From Pseudomonas sp. ICMP22404 (GTDB lineage Bacteria > Pseudomonadota > Gammaproteobacteria > Pseudomonadales > Pseudomonadaceae), in NCBI RefSeq assembly GCF_006227205.1, contig NZ_VCNG01000003.1, positions 124,001 to 188,000 of the forward strand: 64,000 bases of DNA. Reading direction: 5' to 3'. The position numbers and the translations under genes were made by a program. The notes under the pieces are model-generated. The model was not told the DNA's origin and did no database searches. It worked only from the letters and a program-made list of their open reading frames with translations. How positions within the stretch are numbered: the stretch's first letter is position 1; each line of letters starts with the position of its first letter. Of this stretch, positions 54,354 to 63,677 are shown in pieces.

Positions 54354-54839
54354 TTGAAAAAGAACTCTACGGCGCTCGATGCAATAGATTTAAAAATCCT
54401 GAGCATAATGCAAACTAATTGCCTGACCACCACATCGAAACTTGCGGAAGTTCTTTCCATGAGCGAGACGCCCTGCTGGCGCCGCCTTCAGCGTCTGGAA
54501 AAAGAGGGCTTCATCCAGGGCTATCAAGCCATACTGAACAAGGAAGCCCTGGGGTTCGAAGTCACCGCATTCGTTCATCTTTCTGTCGACTCCCATACCG
54601 AAGAAGTGACCAGGAAGCTTGAGGAAAAAATCACCTTGTGCCCTGAAGTCGTCGCTCTTTACAACGTAACGGGGGATTATGATTTTTTGGTGAAGATCGT
54701 CTGCAAGAGCATTGCCTTATATACAACATTCATTGAAAAAACGTTGCGCAAAATTCCTTGCATCACGCAAATCAAAACATCGATCACACTTCGCGAAGTG
54801 TATGACTCAAAAATAATCCCGTTGTCCGCCTACACTTAA
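54354..54839 (+). CDS. Lrp/AsnC-family transcriptional regulator
   Basis: A 161-aa Lrp/AsnC-type regulator. The N-terminal helix-turn-helix reads LDAIDLKILSIMQ and KLAEVLSMSETPCWRRLQRLE; the C-terminal RAM domain follows. The start is probably TTG 54354, preceded by AAGGA; the frame opens ten codons earlier with another TTG. It lies between the MFS exporter and the ICL/PEP-mutase gene, on the same strand as both. It could regulate the latter or the synthetase cluster. The ligand is probably an amino acid. Confidence 0.9.
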   Translation: MKKNSTALDAIDLKILSIMQTNCLTTTSKLAEVLSMSETPCWRRLQRLEKEGFIQGYQAILNKEALGFEVTAFVHLSVDSHTEEVTRKLEEKITLCPEVVALYNVTGDYDFLVKIVCKSIALYTTFIEKTLRKIPCITQIKTSITLREVYDSKIIPLSAYT

Positions 54840-54951
54840 AAAGCATTCCCCCTCCAAAATGGCCTTGCGGCCAGTAACTCACTACCCGATTAAGCTCTAT
54901 CAACACGCCGTCCTTGCATTAAAAACATAACTTTCAAGGAGTTGAATTGTC

Positions 54952-55761
54952 ATGCCTACATTGGATAACGCTTTTCACAGTCTGCACCAGAATGGTCTGT
55001 TGGTCTTGGCCAATGTGGCCGATGCAGGTGGTGCGCGCATTGTCGAACGTTTAGGGGGCAAGGCAGTCGCGACCAGCAGCGCCGCCATGGCCTGGTCGCA
55101 TGGTTATCAGGATGGCAACAAGCTGCCTCTCGACCTGCTGGATGCCACCGTCAAGTCGATGGTGCGGGTGCTCAGCGTACCGCTCACGGTGGATATCGAA
55201 GGCGGCTACTCGGATGACCCGGAGCGGGTCGGCCAGGTGATTGAGGCCGTCGTCGCCGCAGGGGCGGTCGGGATCAACATCGAAGACGGCCTGGGCTCTC
55301 CAGAGCTGCTTGTCCGCAAGATCGACGTCGCGAGAAGAGTGGCGGACCAGGCGGGCGTCAAGCTGTTCATCAACGTACGGACCGACGTCTACCTGAAAAA
55401 CCTGTTCCCCGCCGAACAGCGCCTGGAGGAACTCCTGAAGCGCAGCGCACGCTATACCAGCGCCGGGGCGGATGGCCTGTTTGCCGCTGGCGTGGTCGAT
55501 TCGAACGAAATTGCCACCGTCTGCCGCGAGACCAAACTGCCCGTCAACCTGCTGTCCCGGGACGGACTGCCCTCCCCGGACGAATTGAAGCGCCTGGGTG
55601 TCAGGCGGCTCAGCGCGGGTTCCAGCATCGCCGAGTTTCTGCACGGTGCCATGGGAGCACTGGTCCGTAGCTTCCTGGATAACGGCCAACTCGACACTCA
55701 AGCCTTGAAAGCCCATACATACGGCGAATTGAATGCGCTGATGGCGGCGAAGAGCGAGTAA
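54952..55761 (+). CDS. ICL/PEP-mutase superfamily protein
   Basis: A 269-aa member of the isocitrate lyase/PEP mutase superfamily (TIM barrel). It shows DIEGGYSDDPERVGQ, GINIEDG and the FINVRTDVYL strand typical of the carbon-phosphorus and carbon-carbon lyase branch. The classical isocitrate lyase active-site KKCGH is absent, so it is not isocitrate lyase. A role as oxaloacetate decarboxylase or 2-methylisocitrate lyase-like enzyme is possible. AAGGAG precedes the ATG. It is followed by a strong terminator at 55843, so it closes this transcription unit. Confidence 0.85.
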   Translation: MPTLDNAFHSLHQNGLLVLANVADAGGARIVERLGGKAVATSSAAMAWSHGYQDGNKLPLDLLDATVKSMVRVLSVPLTVDIEGGYSDDPERVGQVIEAVVAAGAVGINIEDGLGSPELLVRKIDVARRVADQAGVKLFINVRTDVYLKNLFPAEQRLEELLKRSARYTSAGADGLFAAGVVDSNEIATVCRETKLPVNLLSRDGLPSPDELKRLGVRRLSAGSSIAEFLHGAMGALVRSFLDNGQLDTQALKAHTYGELNALMAAKSE

Positions 55762-55842
55762 CGCTGTCCTGCGGACGAGGCCACACGCCAACGTTCGATT
55801 TGTACGTCCACCACTCCCCCTGACACTGGGAAATCCCAGGGC

Positions 55843-55876
55843 AAAAAAGAGCCACTCATTTAAGTGGCTCTTTTTT
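55843..55876 (+). terminator. Rho-independent terminator
   Basis: A perfect 14-bp stem (AAAAAAGAGCCACT paired with AGTGGCTCTTTTTT) closes a 6-nt loop and ends in six T residues. It lies 82 bp after the ICL/PEP-mutase stop. The symmetric A- and T-runs would let it work from either strand. Confidence 0.92.
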
Positions 55877-55931
55877 GCAGTTCCAGGAAAACCAGCAAAC
55901 CCCTCCTCCTTCTTTGACAGGACGTCCCTCC

Positions 55932-56369
55932 ATGCAACGGATCGTGGTGTCGGCAAATAACAGCCCATCGACCCTAACCCGTAAAATAGGCAATCACCTG
56001 GGCTTGTCGCTTTTGCTAGGGTGCTTATCACTTACTCAAACACCCCTATCCCTGGCGGACAACACCAACGGAAAAAGTCTCTACCTGCAGAGATGCGCCA
56101 TGTGCCACGGATCAGATATCAAAGGCACAGGACCATTGGCTGACAAAAGCACCCCTCCGACGCCTGACCTGACCACCACCGCTTTCAAAAAACGACTCCA
56201 TGATTATCCCGGCGTTATCGTTTCATCGGTCATCCTTCGTCCCAATGGAAACCTGATTCCAAAAACCCTGCGGGAGAATGGTGTGAAGCTACCGCCCCAC
56301 GCTTGGAGCGTTCAGGACCTGCGGGATTTGAATCAATACATGAGCGGTGTGATTTCGAAAAATCGATAA
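55932..56369 (+). CDS. Monoheme c-type cytochrome, exported
   Basis: A 145-aa exported cytochrome. The signal region LSLLLGCLSLTQTPLSLA is followed by LQRCAMCHGSDIKGTG, a single CxxCH heme site. A later PPHAWS segment could supply the axial methionine region, but no obvious methionine ligand is visible. ATG 55932 is preceded by an AGGA-like site; the frame stays open through the terminator upstream. It converges on the propeller-cytochrome gene at 56552-59032, so the two may act together in periplasmic electron transfer. Confidence 0.8.
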   Translation: MQRIVVSANNSPSTLTRKIGNHLGLSLLLGCLSLTQTPLSLADNTNGKSLYLQRCAMCHGSDIKGTGPLADKSTPPTPDLTTTAFKKRLHDYPGVIVSSVILRPNGNLIPKTLRENGVKLPPHAWSVQDLRDLNQYMSGVISKNR

Positions 56370-56551
56370 GCCACAGGAATCCCACAACACTGCTTGCTTG
56401 ATCCAGGCGATGTCGAGGCGTGCTTGAGTCGGAAGCTTCAGGGCTTGTCGAAAATCCTCAGATGCTGCGGATCGGACCGCGCAGGCTACGCGACGAATGC
56501 GATAGTCCGACGTCCCCACGCAGAGTGTGAGGACGATCGGAGCCGTGGTAG

Positions 56552-59032
56552 CTATGGCGCTTGCGTTTCAGGCTGAAGGCTCGTTGGGTATTTTCGGGCC
56601 CGTTCAAGCATGGTCTTGGTATCCGGTAGTCCAATAGTCTCCGGGCCGACAAAACCGGTTTTGTTACTGTTCTTGCCAATTAATTTAGGGTTGATTGCAT
56701 CGAACAGAAAACTGAAACCCTGTTTCAACTGGCTCTGGGCGATGCCGTGACACCCCATGCAGCCGCCCATGGTTTGGCTATGAGTGGCGTTGTCGAAATC
56801 CGGCACCCTGATGTTACTGAAGTTGCGCATATGGGTAAGGACGTGATCTGGCGGAATCGGGAAGACGTTGCTACCGCGAAACAGTTGAATCCCCGGTTGG
56901 CTGCTTTCGACCATGATGTTGGCCAAATAATAATCCGGGTCGGTTTCCTCACTCGACGGAATGGCTTGCACGCCTTTGAGTTGGTAATACTTCCAGACTG
57001 AATTGTTGAATTCGCCACTGCCGTTCATCAACTGTTTGACCTGATCGTTTACTGCCTTGACTTCGGAGAAAACCGTTTGCGGCTGCACCACACTGATGGG
57101 GCCGGCCTGCCCGTCTGGAATCCCCTTGCTGCCGGAATAGATGGGCGGCGATACGAAGTTGCTGGCGGGCAGGGTCACCTGATGAATCCCGTTGCCGTCG
57201 GAGAATGTTGCCACCGGCGGCTGATTGTTTGAGTCGGGATAGGCGATACTTTTGTAATTGGCGACGTAGTAAAGCCCGGTCGGTGAGTTGCTATCCGGCA
57301 AGGTCAGAGCATCCTGATGCTCGAACGTGGCGAAGATGAACGTCGGATAGTTGGGCGTCTTGTGGATGATGTGCAAGGCGATCAACGCATAGGTTTCGTT
57401 ATAAGCCACTGGATGCTGATCGTCGCCGTGATACGTCACCACAGTTGCTGTGTGGTAGCGCCCTTGTTGAGCGCGCGGAATGTCCGCCAGTTTGCGCCAT
57501 GTCGCCTTCACCTCCAGCGCGCCATCGGGCAGCACGACATTGGGTGGAAAGGCGGGCAAGGTTCGCGCATATTCGTAGATCACCGGGTTGGCCTTGGCTT
57601 CGAACAGAAGCTGACTGTCGTTCGAAGGAGCAAAGTTGTCCCCGTTCTTGGCCGGGTTGGGAGGGTTGACCGGGAAAAATATCGCGTTCTGGCCGATCTG
57701 GGTCGCCTCGTCGAGGTTGTTGTAATGGGCAAAACTGGCACCCGCCGCTAAAGGGATACCCTTGGGGAAATTGATGTAGCTGTATTGTGGAAGGGAAGCG
57801 AACGGACGCGTAGGTCCGCCTGCCTTGTTCGGCTCCATTGCCGGAAACAACTCGGATCGATGGGCGAACGTCTGCCATAACAAGGGGCTGGGCGGTTGCG
57901 GCAGCTTGCCCGAATCAGCGAAGCTGGCGGCGGGATTACCGACGCCGCGGTTGGCCGGCAGCGGCGTGTTGGCTGTATTGTTCAGGGCAATGAAGCTGCG
58001 CCAGGCAAAGGTTGCATAGTCGGTGTGGCTCAGGCCTGTCGCCAGGTCCGTTGGCAGTTGCGGGTTGTTGGTGGTCAGGTCGTTTGCGGTGATGGCGTAG
58101 GAAACGCCCACTCCTGAGGGGTATGCCTCGAACGAAGGAAACGGGGCGGAGAAATACGGCGACCAGTTCACTCCATCGGTTGAGTAAAAGGTATTGGCAT
58201 TGCTGGTGATGAATAAGCGTTCATCGATCATCGCTGCACTGTTCAGGAAACCCTTGGCCCCCTTGCCGATGATCCCATTCACCGTTTGCCGGGCTTCCCA
58301 ATTACCGGCGCGATTATAAGGGCGTACATACATGGCGCCGTTCTCAAACCCGTAATAGGTCCATAACTTGCCGTTGTAAACGACCGGAACCATCGTCAAA
58401 ATATCGGTGTTTTCCGCGAACGCCTGACTCTCCCTGCTCCAATTAACACCGTCATCCGAGGTGACGTAGTAGATAGCTTTGCCTGAGTTCTCACTGAAAA
58501 AAACGAACAGTTTTCCGTTGTACACGACAGGCTTGTTGTTAATGGCCGTATGAACAGTACTGATCGGACGAGGGGAAGACCAGTGTATGCCATCTCCGGA
58601 ACTGATGGTCTTCAAGCGGCTCTGGGGATCGGCAAAGGTCAATACCAGTTTCTGCTTGAATACACTTACCGAGACATTGCCGTAGACGCTGTCCACCGGA
58701 ATGGTCTGGGCCTTGGACCAGTTTTTTCCCTCTGCCGAAGTAGCGAAGTTGATATTTCTTATGTCGTTGTTTTCTGCCCAGAACATATAGATATTACCTT
58801 TGAACGACTGCACGGCCGGTACGAAATATGCCGAATGCCCGAATTTCACCGTGCTCGTCGAAGAAGGCTTGCCGCTTGTCGCGTCCGGACTGTCGAAAAC
58901 ATCGACTTCGATCCCAACTGCTTGTCCTTGTCTAGGCGTGGCGACAATCACACTCTCCCCATACGCCGTCGAGACCATCACCCAACTGCACAAGCACAGC
59001 ATTACGTGGCGAAGCAGTGTTGTAACTTTCAT
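56552..59032 (-). CDS. Exported beta-propeller/c-type cytochrome fusion
   Basis: An 826-aa exported protein. The signal MKVTTLLRHVMLCLCSWVMV is followed by repeats of sialidase/BNR type (for example TSAEGKNWSKAQ, TSDDGVNWSR and STDGVNWSPY) over the first 300 residues. The middle region (about 350-700) is unassigned and holds many aromatic residues. A single heme site CMGCH lies near residue 770. ATG 59032 has AAGGA nine bases upstream. The fusion of propeller and c-type heme is unusual; it could be an oxidoreductase that shuttles electrons to the small cytochrome next door. Confidence 0.72.
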   Translation of the reverse strand: MKVTTLLRHVMLCLCSWVMVSTAYGESVIVATPRQGQAVGIEVDVFDSPDATSGKPSSTSTVKFGHSAYFVPAVQSFKGNIYMFWAENNDIRNINFATSAEGKNWSKAQTIPVDSVYGNVSVSVFKQKLVLTFADPQSRLKTISSGDGIHWSSPRPISTVHTAINNKPVVYNGKLFVFFSENSGKAIYYVTSDDGVNWSRESQAFAENTDILTMVPVVYNGKLWTYYGFENGAMYVRPYNRAGNWEARQTVNGIIGKGAKGFLNSAAMIDERLFITSNANTFYSTDGVNWSPYFSAPFPSFEAYPSGVGVSYAITANDLTTNNPQLPTDLATGLSHTDYATFAWRSFIALNNTANTPLPANRGVGNPAASFADSGKLPQPPSPLLWQTFAHRSELFPAMEPNKAGGPTRPFASLPQYSYINFPKGIPLAAGASFAHYNNLDEATQIGQNAIFFPVNPPNPAKNGDNFAPSNDSQLLFEAKANPVIYEYARTLPAFPPNVVLPDGALEVKATWRKLADIPRAQQGRYHTATVVTYHGDDQHPVAYNETYALIALHIIHKTPNYPTFIFATFEHQDALTLPDSNSPTGLYYVANYKSIAYPDSNNQPPVATFSDGNGIHQVTLPASNFVSPPIYSGSKGIPDGQAGPISVVQPQTVFSEVKAVNDQVKQLMNGSGEFNNSVWKYYQLKGVQAIPSSEETDPDYYLANIMVESSQPGIQLFRGSNVFPIPPDHVLTHMRNFSNIRVPDFDNATHSQTMGGCMGCHGIAQSQLKQGFSFLFDAINPKLIGKNSNKTGFVGPETIGLPDTKTMLERARKYPTSLQPETQAP

Positions 59033-59576
59033 CTCTGTCATTCCTTTGAGTGTTTTGCTACAGGCACGTAAAACCCAGACCCGATTTGCTTTTCCCATAC
59101 CCAAAAGGCGATAGGCAGACAGCGAATTGCCAGGTCAACAGGCTTTGTATTGCTACCGTGGAAAACTTACGGCGTTGCGACAGAAGCGCACGCTCTGAGC
59201 TTCGACGTCGTCGGCACCCGGGAGCGATATGCGAGGGAATGTAAGTACATAATGCGATGCCTCCTGGCTGGGAAAACGTTCGTCCTCCGGTGATTGTAGG
59301 AAAGTTATTCGCAAGGTGAGAGAAATTTGTTATCGCTACACTCCCCTCTCTTTTTGCTAATGCGCCTCCCGGGGGAGTCTTCGAGAAAGGCTTCCAGAAC
59401 GGCTGAGGCCTGCAACCGAATTTATCTGCGAGTTCGGCGCATCTGTTCAGCACCGCGTTGCGATAGCTGACCAGTGAATCATCGCCCTGGTGGTCGGCAG
59501 AGTTCGTATCCCGTCTCTTCCACCATAAAGCGAGTAACAACCCCTTCATTCCCGTCTACGCTTGCTGGACGAGGCT
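59033..59576. other. Gap upstream of the propeller-cytochrome gene
   Basis: This 544-bp gap carries no gene I can support. A 163-codon minus-strand frame at 59058-59549 has no ribosome site or family resemblance and looks like chance. The gap ends at the third mobile inverted repeat and may mark the border of the type VI cassette. Confidence 0.4.
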
Positions 59577-59732
59577 AGGTTCTGTACGGAAAGTCTTGAG
59601 ACGAAGGTAAGTCAAGGCGAAAACAGCCGTGGAACGGCCGGGATCGCGTCCGACTGTACTGGAGTACATGAGCATTCCGAGGCTGCTTTCAACGCAGCAT
59701 GAACGAGTATCAAGGCTTTTCGTACAGAACCT
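59577..59732. repeat. MITE-like inverted-repeat element, copy 3
   Basis: The same length as copy 1 and in the opposite orientation. The ends are AGGTTCTGTACGGAAAG and CTTTTCGTACAGAACCT, one mismatch in 17. TA occurs at both borders (59576-59577 and 59732-59733). The inner block around GTACTGGAGTAC matches copy 1. It lies 141 bp upstream of vgrG. The close match to copy 1 suggests recent movement or ongoing gene conversion between copies. Confidence 0.85.
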
Positions 59733-59873
59733 AAAGCGCTCGACAACCCCGATCCGTAGAAGACAGATGGGGCTGAGCGCCGAATAGACCGATAGGGAGA
59801 TCATCCTGTGATAGATAGATATGCAGTCAAGACTGCCCGCTGACGTCCGAACCCGAGCCAGAGGACGCCGTTG

Positions 59874-62075
59874 ATGCCAATCACGCAAAACACCCGCCTG
59901 GTGCAGGTCGACAGCCCCCTTGGTGGTAACGTCCTGCTGCTGCAAAGCATGGAAGGCAGTGAAGAATTAGGCCGGTGTTTTCACTATGAACTGGATCTGA
60001 CCTCCGAAGACCGGGCGATCACCTTCGATCAGTTGTTGGGCAAGCCCATGGGCTTGACCCTGGAGCTGTACGAAGGCGCTAAACGCTACTTCCACGGGAT
60101 GGTCTGCAGTTGCCGTCAGTTGACCGGACACGGCCAGTTCGCCGGTTACCGTGTCACGCTGCGGCCCTGGTTCTGGTTGCTCACGCGCACGTCGGATTGC
60201 CGGATTTTCCAGAACAAGACAGTGCCGGACATCATCAAGCAGGTGTTCCGCGACCTCGGTTTCTCCGACTTCGAAGACAGCCTCAGCGGCAGTTATCGCG
60301 AGTGGGAATACTGCGTGCAGTACCGCGAAACCAGCTTCGACTTCGTCAGCCGATTGATGGAACAGGAAGGCATCTATTATTACTTCCGGCATGAAAAGGC
60401 CCGCCATGTACTGGTGCTGGCCGATGCCTATGGTGCCCATACCACGGTGCCGGACTACGCCTCGGTTCCCTTCTATCCGCCTGATCGACAGATGCGCGAA
60501 CGGGATCATTTCTACGATTGGCAACTGGCACGGGAAGTCCAACCCGGTTCCCTGGCGCTGAACGACTATGACTTCCAGCGCCCGCGTGCCAGCCTTGAAG
60601 TGCGCTCCAGTGTCATGCGCGGCCACAGCAACGGCGACTACCCGCTCTATGACTATCCCGGGGAATACCTGCAGAGCAACGACGGCGAGCATTACGCGCG
60701 TACCCGTATCGAAGCCATCCACAGTCAGTTCGAGCGGGTGCAGTTGCGCGGTCTCGTTCGTGGGCTGGGCTCCGGTCATTTGTTCACACTGACGGGTTAC
60801 GACCGGGCAGACCAGAATCGCGAGTACCTAGTGGTGGTCGCACGCTACCAGATTCGCCAGGATCCCTATGAAAGCGGGCAGTCGGACCTCACCGAACAGT
60901 TCGTCAGCGAACTGGACTGCATGGACGCCCACCAGGCCTTCCGCCCTCTCCCGCTGACGCCCATGCCCATTGTTCGCGGGCCGCAGACGGCGGTGGTGGT
61001 GGGTCCCAGTGGCGAGGAAATCTGGACCGACCAATATGGCCGGGTCAAAGTGCATTTCCACTGGGACCGTCATGACCAATCCAACGAGAACAGCTCCTGC
61101 TGGATCCGGGTGTCCCAAGCCTGGGCCGGCAAGAATTGGGGTTCGGTGCAGATTCCAAGGATCGGCCAGGAGGTGATCGTCGGTTTCCTGGAAGGCGACC
61201 CGGACCGACCGATCATCACTGGCCGCGTCTACAACGCCGAACAGACCGTGCCCTATGGACTGCCCGCCAATGCCACCCAGAGCGGGGTGAAAAGCCGCTC
61301 CAGCAAGGGCGGTTCACCGGCGAACTTCAACGAGATCCGCATGGAGGACAAGAAAGGCGCGGAGCAGCTGTTCATCCACGCCGAAAAGAACCAGGACATC
61401 GAGGTCGAGAACGACGAAACCCACTGGGTCGGTCATGACCGCAGCAAGACCATCGACAACGACGAAACCGTGCACGTCAAACACGACCGCAAGGAGACGG
61501 TGGACAACAACGAGACCATCACCATCGGCGTGGACCGTACCGAGGATGTGGGCAACAACGAAAAAATCACCATCGGCGTCAATCGTACCGAGAAAGTCGG
61601 CAGTAACGAGACCATCACCATCGGAGCGGACCGCACGGAGAAGGTCGGCGCCAACGAAACCATCACTGTCGTCGGCAACCGCAGCGAGGACGTGGGCGGC
61701 AACGAGACGATCGGCATTTCCGGCAACCGCAACGAATCGGTCAAGGGCAACGAAGGCATCGAGATCAGCGGCAACCAGAACACCGATATCAACGGTAACC
61801 ACAACACCCAGATCGGCCAGAACGAATCCCGTGACGTCGCCCAGAACCGCAGCACCGACATCAAGCAGAACGACAGCCTGGATGTGGGCAAGCATTTCTC
61901 CCTCACCGCCGGCGATTCGATCACGCTGACCACGGGAGCCGCCAGCATCACCATGAAGAAGGACGGCACCATCATGATCAGCGGCAAGAACATCACCCTC
62001 GACGGCTCCGGCGCCATCAACATCAAGGCCAACAGGAACGTCGTCGTCAAAGGCCAGAAGATCCTGCAGAACTAG
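59874..62075 (+). CDS. vgrG: Type VI secretion spike protein VgrG
   Basis: A 733-aa VgrG, the trimeric spike at the tip of the type VI secretion tube that carries effectors. The N-terminal gp27-like part contains the conserved RLMEQEGIYYYFRHE, and the gp5/OB-fold part carries WIRVSQAWAGKNWG and IGQEVIVGFLEGDPDRP. The C-terminal third (about 500-680) is a run of short repeats of NETITIG type, as in gp5 beta-helices. ATG 59874 has GAGGA eight bases upstream; the adjacent TTG is not preferred. No sheath or baseplate gene lies nearby, so this is an orphan vgrG cassette. Confidence 0.95.
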   Translation: MPITQNTRLVQVDSPLGGNVLLLQSMEGSEELGRCFHYELDLTSEDRAITFDQLLGKPMGLTLELYEGAKRYFHGMVCSCRQLTGHGQFAGYRVTLRPWFWLLTRTSDCRIFQNKTVPDIIKQVFRDLGFSDFEDSLSGSYREWEYCVQYRETSFDFVSRLMEQEGIYYYFRHEKARHVLVLADAYGAHTTVPDYASVPFYPPDRQMRERDHFYDWQLAREVQPGSLALNDYDFQRPRASLEVRSSVMRGHSNGDYPLYDYPGEYLQSNDGEHYARTRIEAIHSQFERVQLRGLVRGLGSGHLFTLTGYDRADQNREYLVVVARYQIRQDPYESGQSDLTEQFVSELDCMDAHQAFRPLPLTPMPIVRGPQTAVVVGPSGEEIWTDQYGRVKVHFHWDRHDQSNENSSCWIRVSQAWAGKNWGSVQIPRIGQEVIVGFLEGDPDRPIITGRVYNAEQTVPYGLPANATQSGVKSRSSKGGSPANFNEIRMEDKKGAEQLFIHAEKNQDIEVENDETHWVGHDRSKTIDNDETVHVKHDRKETVDNNETITIGVDRTEDVGNNEKITIGVNRTEKVGSNETITIGADRTEKVGANETITVVGNRSEDVGGNETIGISGNRNESVKGNEGIEISGNQNTDINGNHNTQIGQNESRDVAQNRSTDIKQNDSLDVGKHFSLTAGDSITLTTGAASITMKKDGTIMISGKNITLDGSGAINIKANRNVVVKGQKILQN

Positions 62076-62091
62076 CCATGGAGTGGCCGCT

Positions 62092-62550
62092 ATGACCGTT
62101 GAATACCACCTACCCTCAGCCACCACCTGCGCGCCGATGCGCGTGGACGGCGTGGTGATTGGCGTATTGCTGGACGTGCCCAAGGTGGACGCCCCGGTGG
62201 TGGCGTTTCCCGGCTGTCCCGGTGAAACAGGCCTAGTCGCACGCACCACCACCCCGCTGACCCGTGAAGACATCGGCGTTCAGGTCGCGTTGATGTTCGA
62301 GGCGGGCGACCCGGCACGGCCGTTGGTGATCGGCCGCATCCAGCGCCTGGAGGAGCCTGCAGCGCCAGCGCTTGCCCACCTGGACGGTGAACGGCTGGAG
62401 TTCACCGCCGAGCGGGAAATCGTCCTGCGCTGCGGCAAGGCCAGCATCACCCTGACCCGCGCGGGCAAAGTGATCATCCGTGGCGCCTACCTCTCCAGCC
62501 GCTCCAGCGGGGTCAACCGCATCAAGGGCGGTTCGGTGCAGATCAACTAG
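62092..62550 (+). CDS. DUF6484-type VgrG-linked protein
   Basis: A 152-aa protein with a beta-rich core, for example LEFTAEREIVLRCGKASITL and KVIIRGAYLSSRSSG. It resembles the DUF6484 family found beside vgrG. GGAG lies eight bases before ATG 62092. It begins 16 bp after the vgrG stop. It probably attaches a cargo to the VgrG tip or shields the spike end; the mechanism is not known. Confidence 0.75.
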   Translation: MTVEYHLPSATTCAPMRVDGVVIGVLLDVPKVDAPVVAFPGCPGETGLVARTTTPLTREDIGVQVALMFEAGDPARPLVIGRIQRLEEPAAPALAHLDGERLEFTAEREIVLRCGKASITLTRAGKVIIRGAYLSSRSSGVNRIKGGSVQIN

Positions 62551-62564
62551 AAGGTAGTCGGACC

Positions 62565-63677
62565 ATGGAGCTGCTCAACGCCAGCAAACTGCTTGCTGCC
62601 TATACCCTGGGCATGGCCAGTGATGGCCGTGAATCCCTGGTCGTGGTGGTCAAGGGCACATTCAATCTGCCGCTGGACGGCCGCGTCGCGACCCTCGCCG
62701 ACGTCCAGCAACCGCTACTGATGGCCGACACCTTTTTCGGCGAGCCGGGCCTCAGCGCGCCGCTGCGGGAGATGGACTTTGCGCCGCTCAAGCCATGTTG
62801 CGATGTGCTGGTGTGCGGCAAGGCCCATGCGCCCGGCGGCCGCCCCGTGACACAGTTGACCGCAGGCATTCGCGTCGGCCGCGTCAGCAAGGCCTTTTCC
62901 GTCTTCGGCCCACGGCAATGGCAACAGGGAATGCTCGGCGTCTCTCCCGGCTCACCGCAGCCATTCACCGAACAGGACATCACGTATGCCCAGGCTTTCG
63001 GCGGCACTCACTCCAGGGTGAACGCCCCCGAAATGCAGCAGTGCTACCCGGACAACCCGAGCGGTCGCGGCTGGTTTCCTGGCGGCATGGACAGCACGGT
63101 CATCATCGGCAGACCCATGCCGAACACCGAGGAACCGGGCAAGCCAGTCGACAGCCCTTGCGGTCACTTCCGCCCCATGGCCCTCGGCCCCATCGGCCGT
63201 AGCTGGCCGCAACGCGCCCGTTTCGCCGGTACTTACGACGATGCCTGGTTGGCGGACTGCTTTCCGTTTTTGCCGGGTGATTTCGACAATCGCTACTTCC
63301 AGGCCGCCCCTGCCGATCAACATACCGATTACCTGCGCGGCGGCGAGGATGTGCTGCTGTTGAACCTCACCCCCCTGGAGCGCGCCGGCTTTCGCATCCC
63401 TGAAATGGAAGTACCGGTGACCTTCTGCCTGAAAAAAGGCGGTCATGACACGGTGCAAGCGGTGATCGATACCTTGCTGATCGACACGGACGCGGGTCAG
63501 GTACAGCTGACCTGGCGTGTTTCCCGGCCCCTGCGGCGCAACCTGTTCGAGATCGCTCAGGTGCTGGTCGGGAGCATGTCCGCGGGTTGGTGGCGAGCCC
63601 GTGAATTGGGCAAGAACTACTACCCGTCGCTCTCTTCCCTGGTAAAAGCCAGGCAGGCGCCCGAGGAGACGGACTGA
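62565..63677 (+). CDS. DUF2169 type VI adaptor-family protein
   Basis: A 370-aa protein of the DUF2169 family. Conserved segments seen are VVVKGTFNLP, DFAPLKPCCDVLV, AFGGTH and PCGHFRPMALGPIGRSW. DUF2169 proteins act as adaptors for loading effectors on VgrG and usually lie between vgrG and the effector gene. AAGG precedes the ATG. Its stop overlaps the start of the next gene (TGATG), so translation is coupled. Confidence 0.85.
   Translation: MELLNASKLLAAYTLGMASDGRESLVVVVKGTFNLPLDGRVATLADVQQPLLMADTFFGEPGLSAPLREMDFAPLKPCCDVLVCGKAHAPGGRPVTQLTAGIRVGRVSKAFSVFGPRQWQQGMLGVSPGSPQPFTEQDITYAQAFGGTHSRVNAPEMQQCYPDNPSGRGWFPGGMDSTVIIGRPMPNTEEPGKPVDSPCGHFRPMALGPIGRSWPQRARFAGTYDDAWLADCFPFLPGDFDNRYFQAAPADQHTDYLRGGEDVLLLNLTPLERAGFRIPEMEVPVTFCLKKGGHDTVQAVIDTLLIDTDAGQVQLTWRVSRPLRRNLFEIAQVLVGSMSAGWWRARELGKNYYPSLSSLVKARQAPEETD

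Noticed and set aside
59967..62273. Long minus-strand frames of 270 and 319 codons opposite vgrG
   Set aside because: They lie wholly antisense to vgrG and show only repeat-derived low-complexity sequence.
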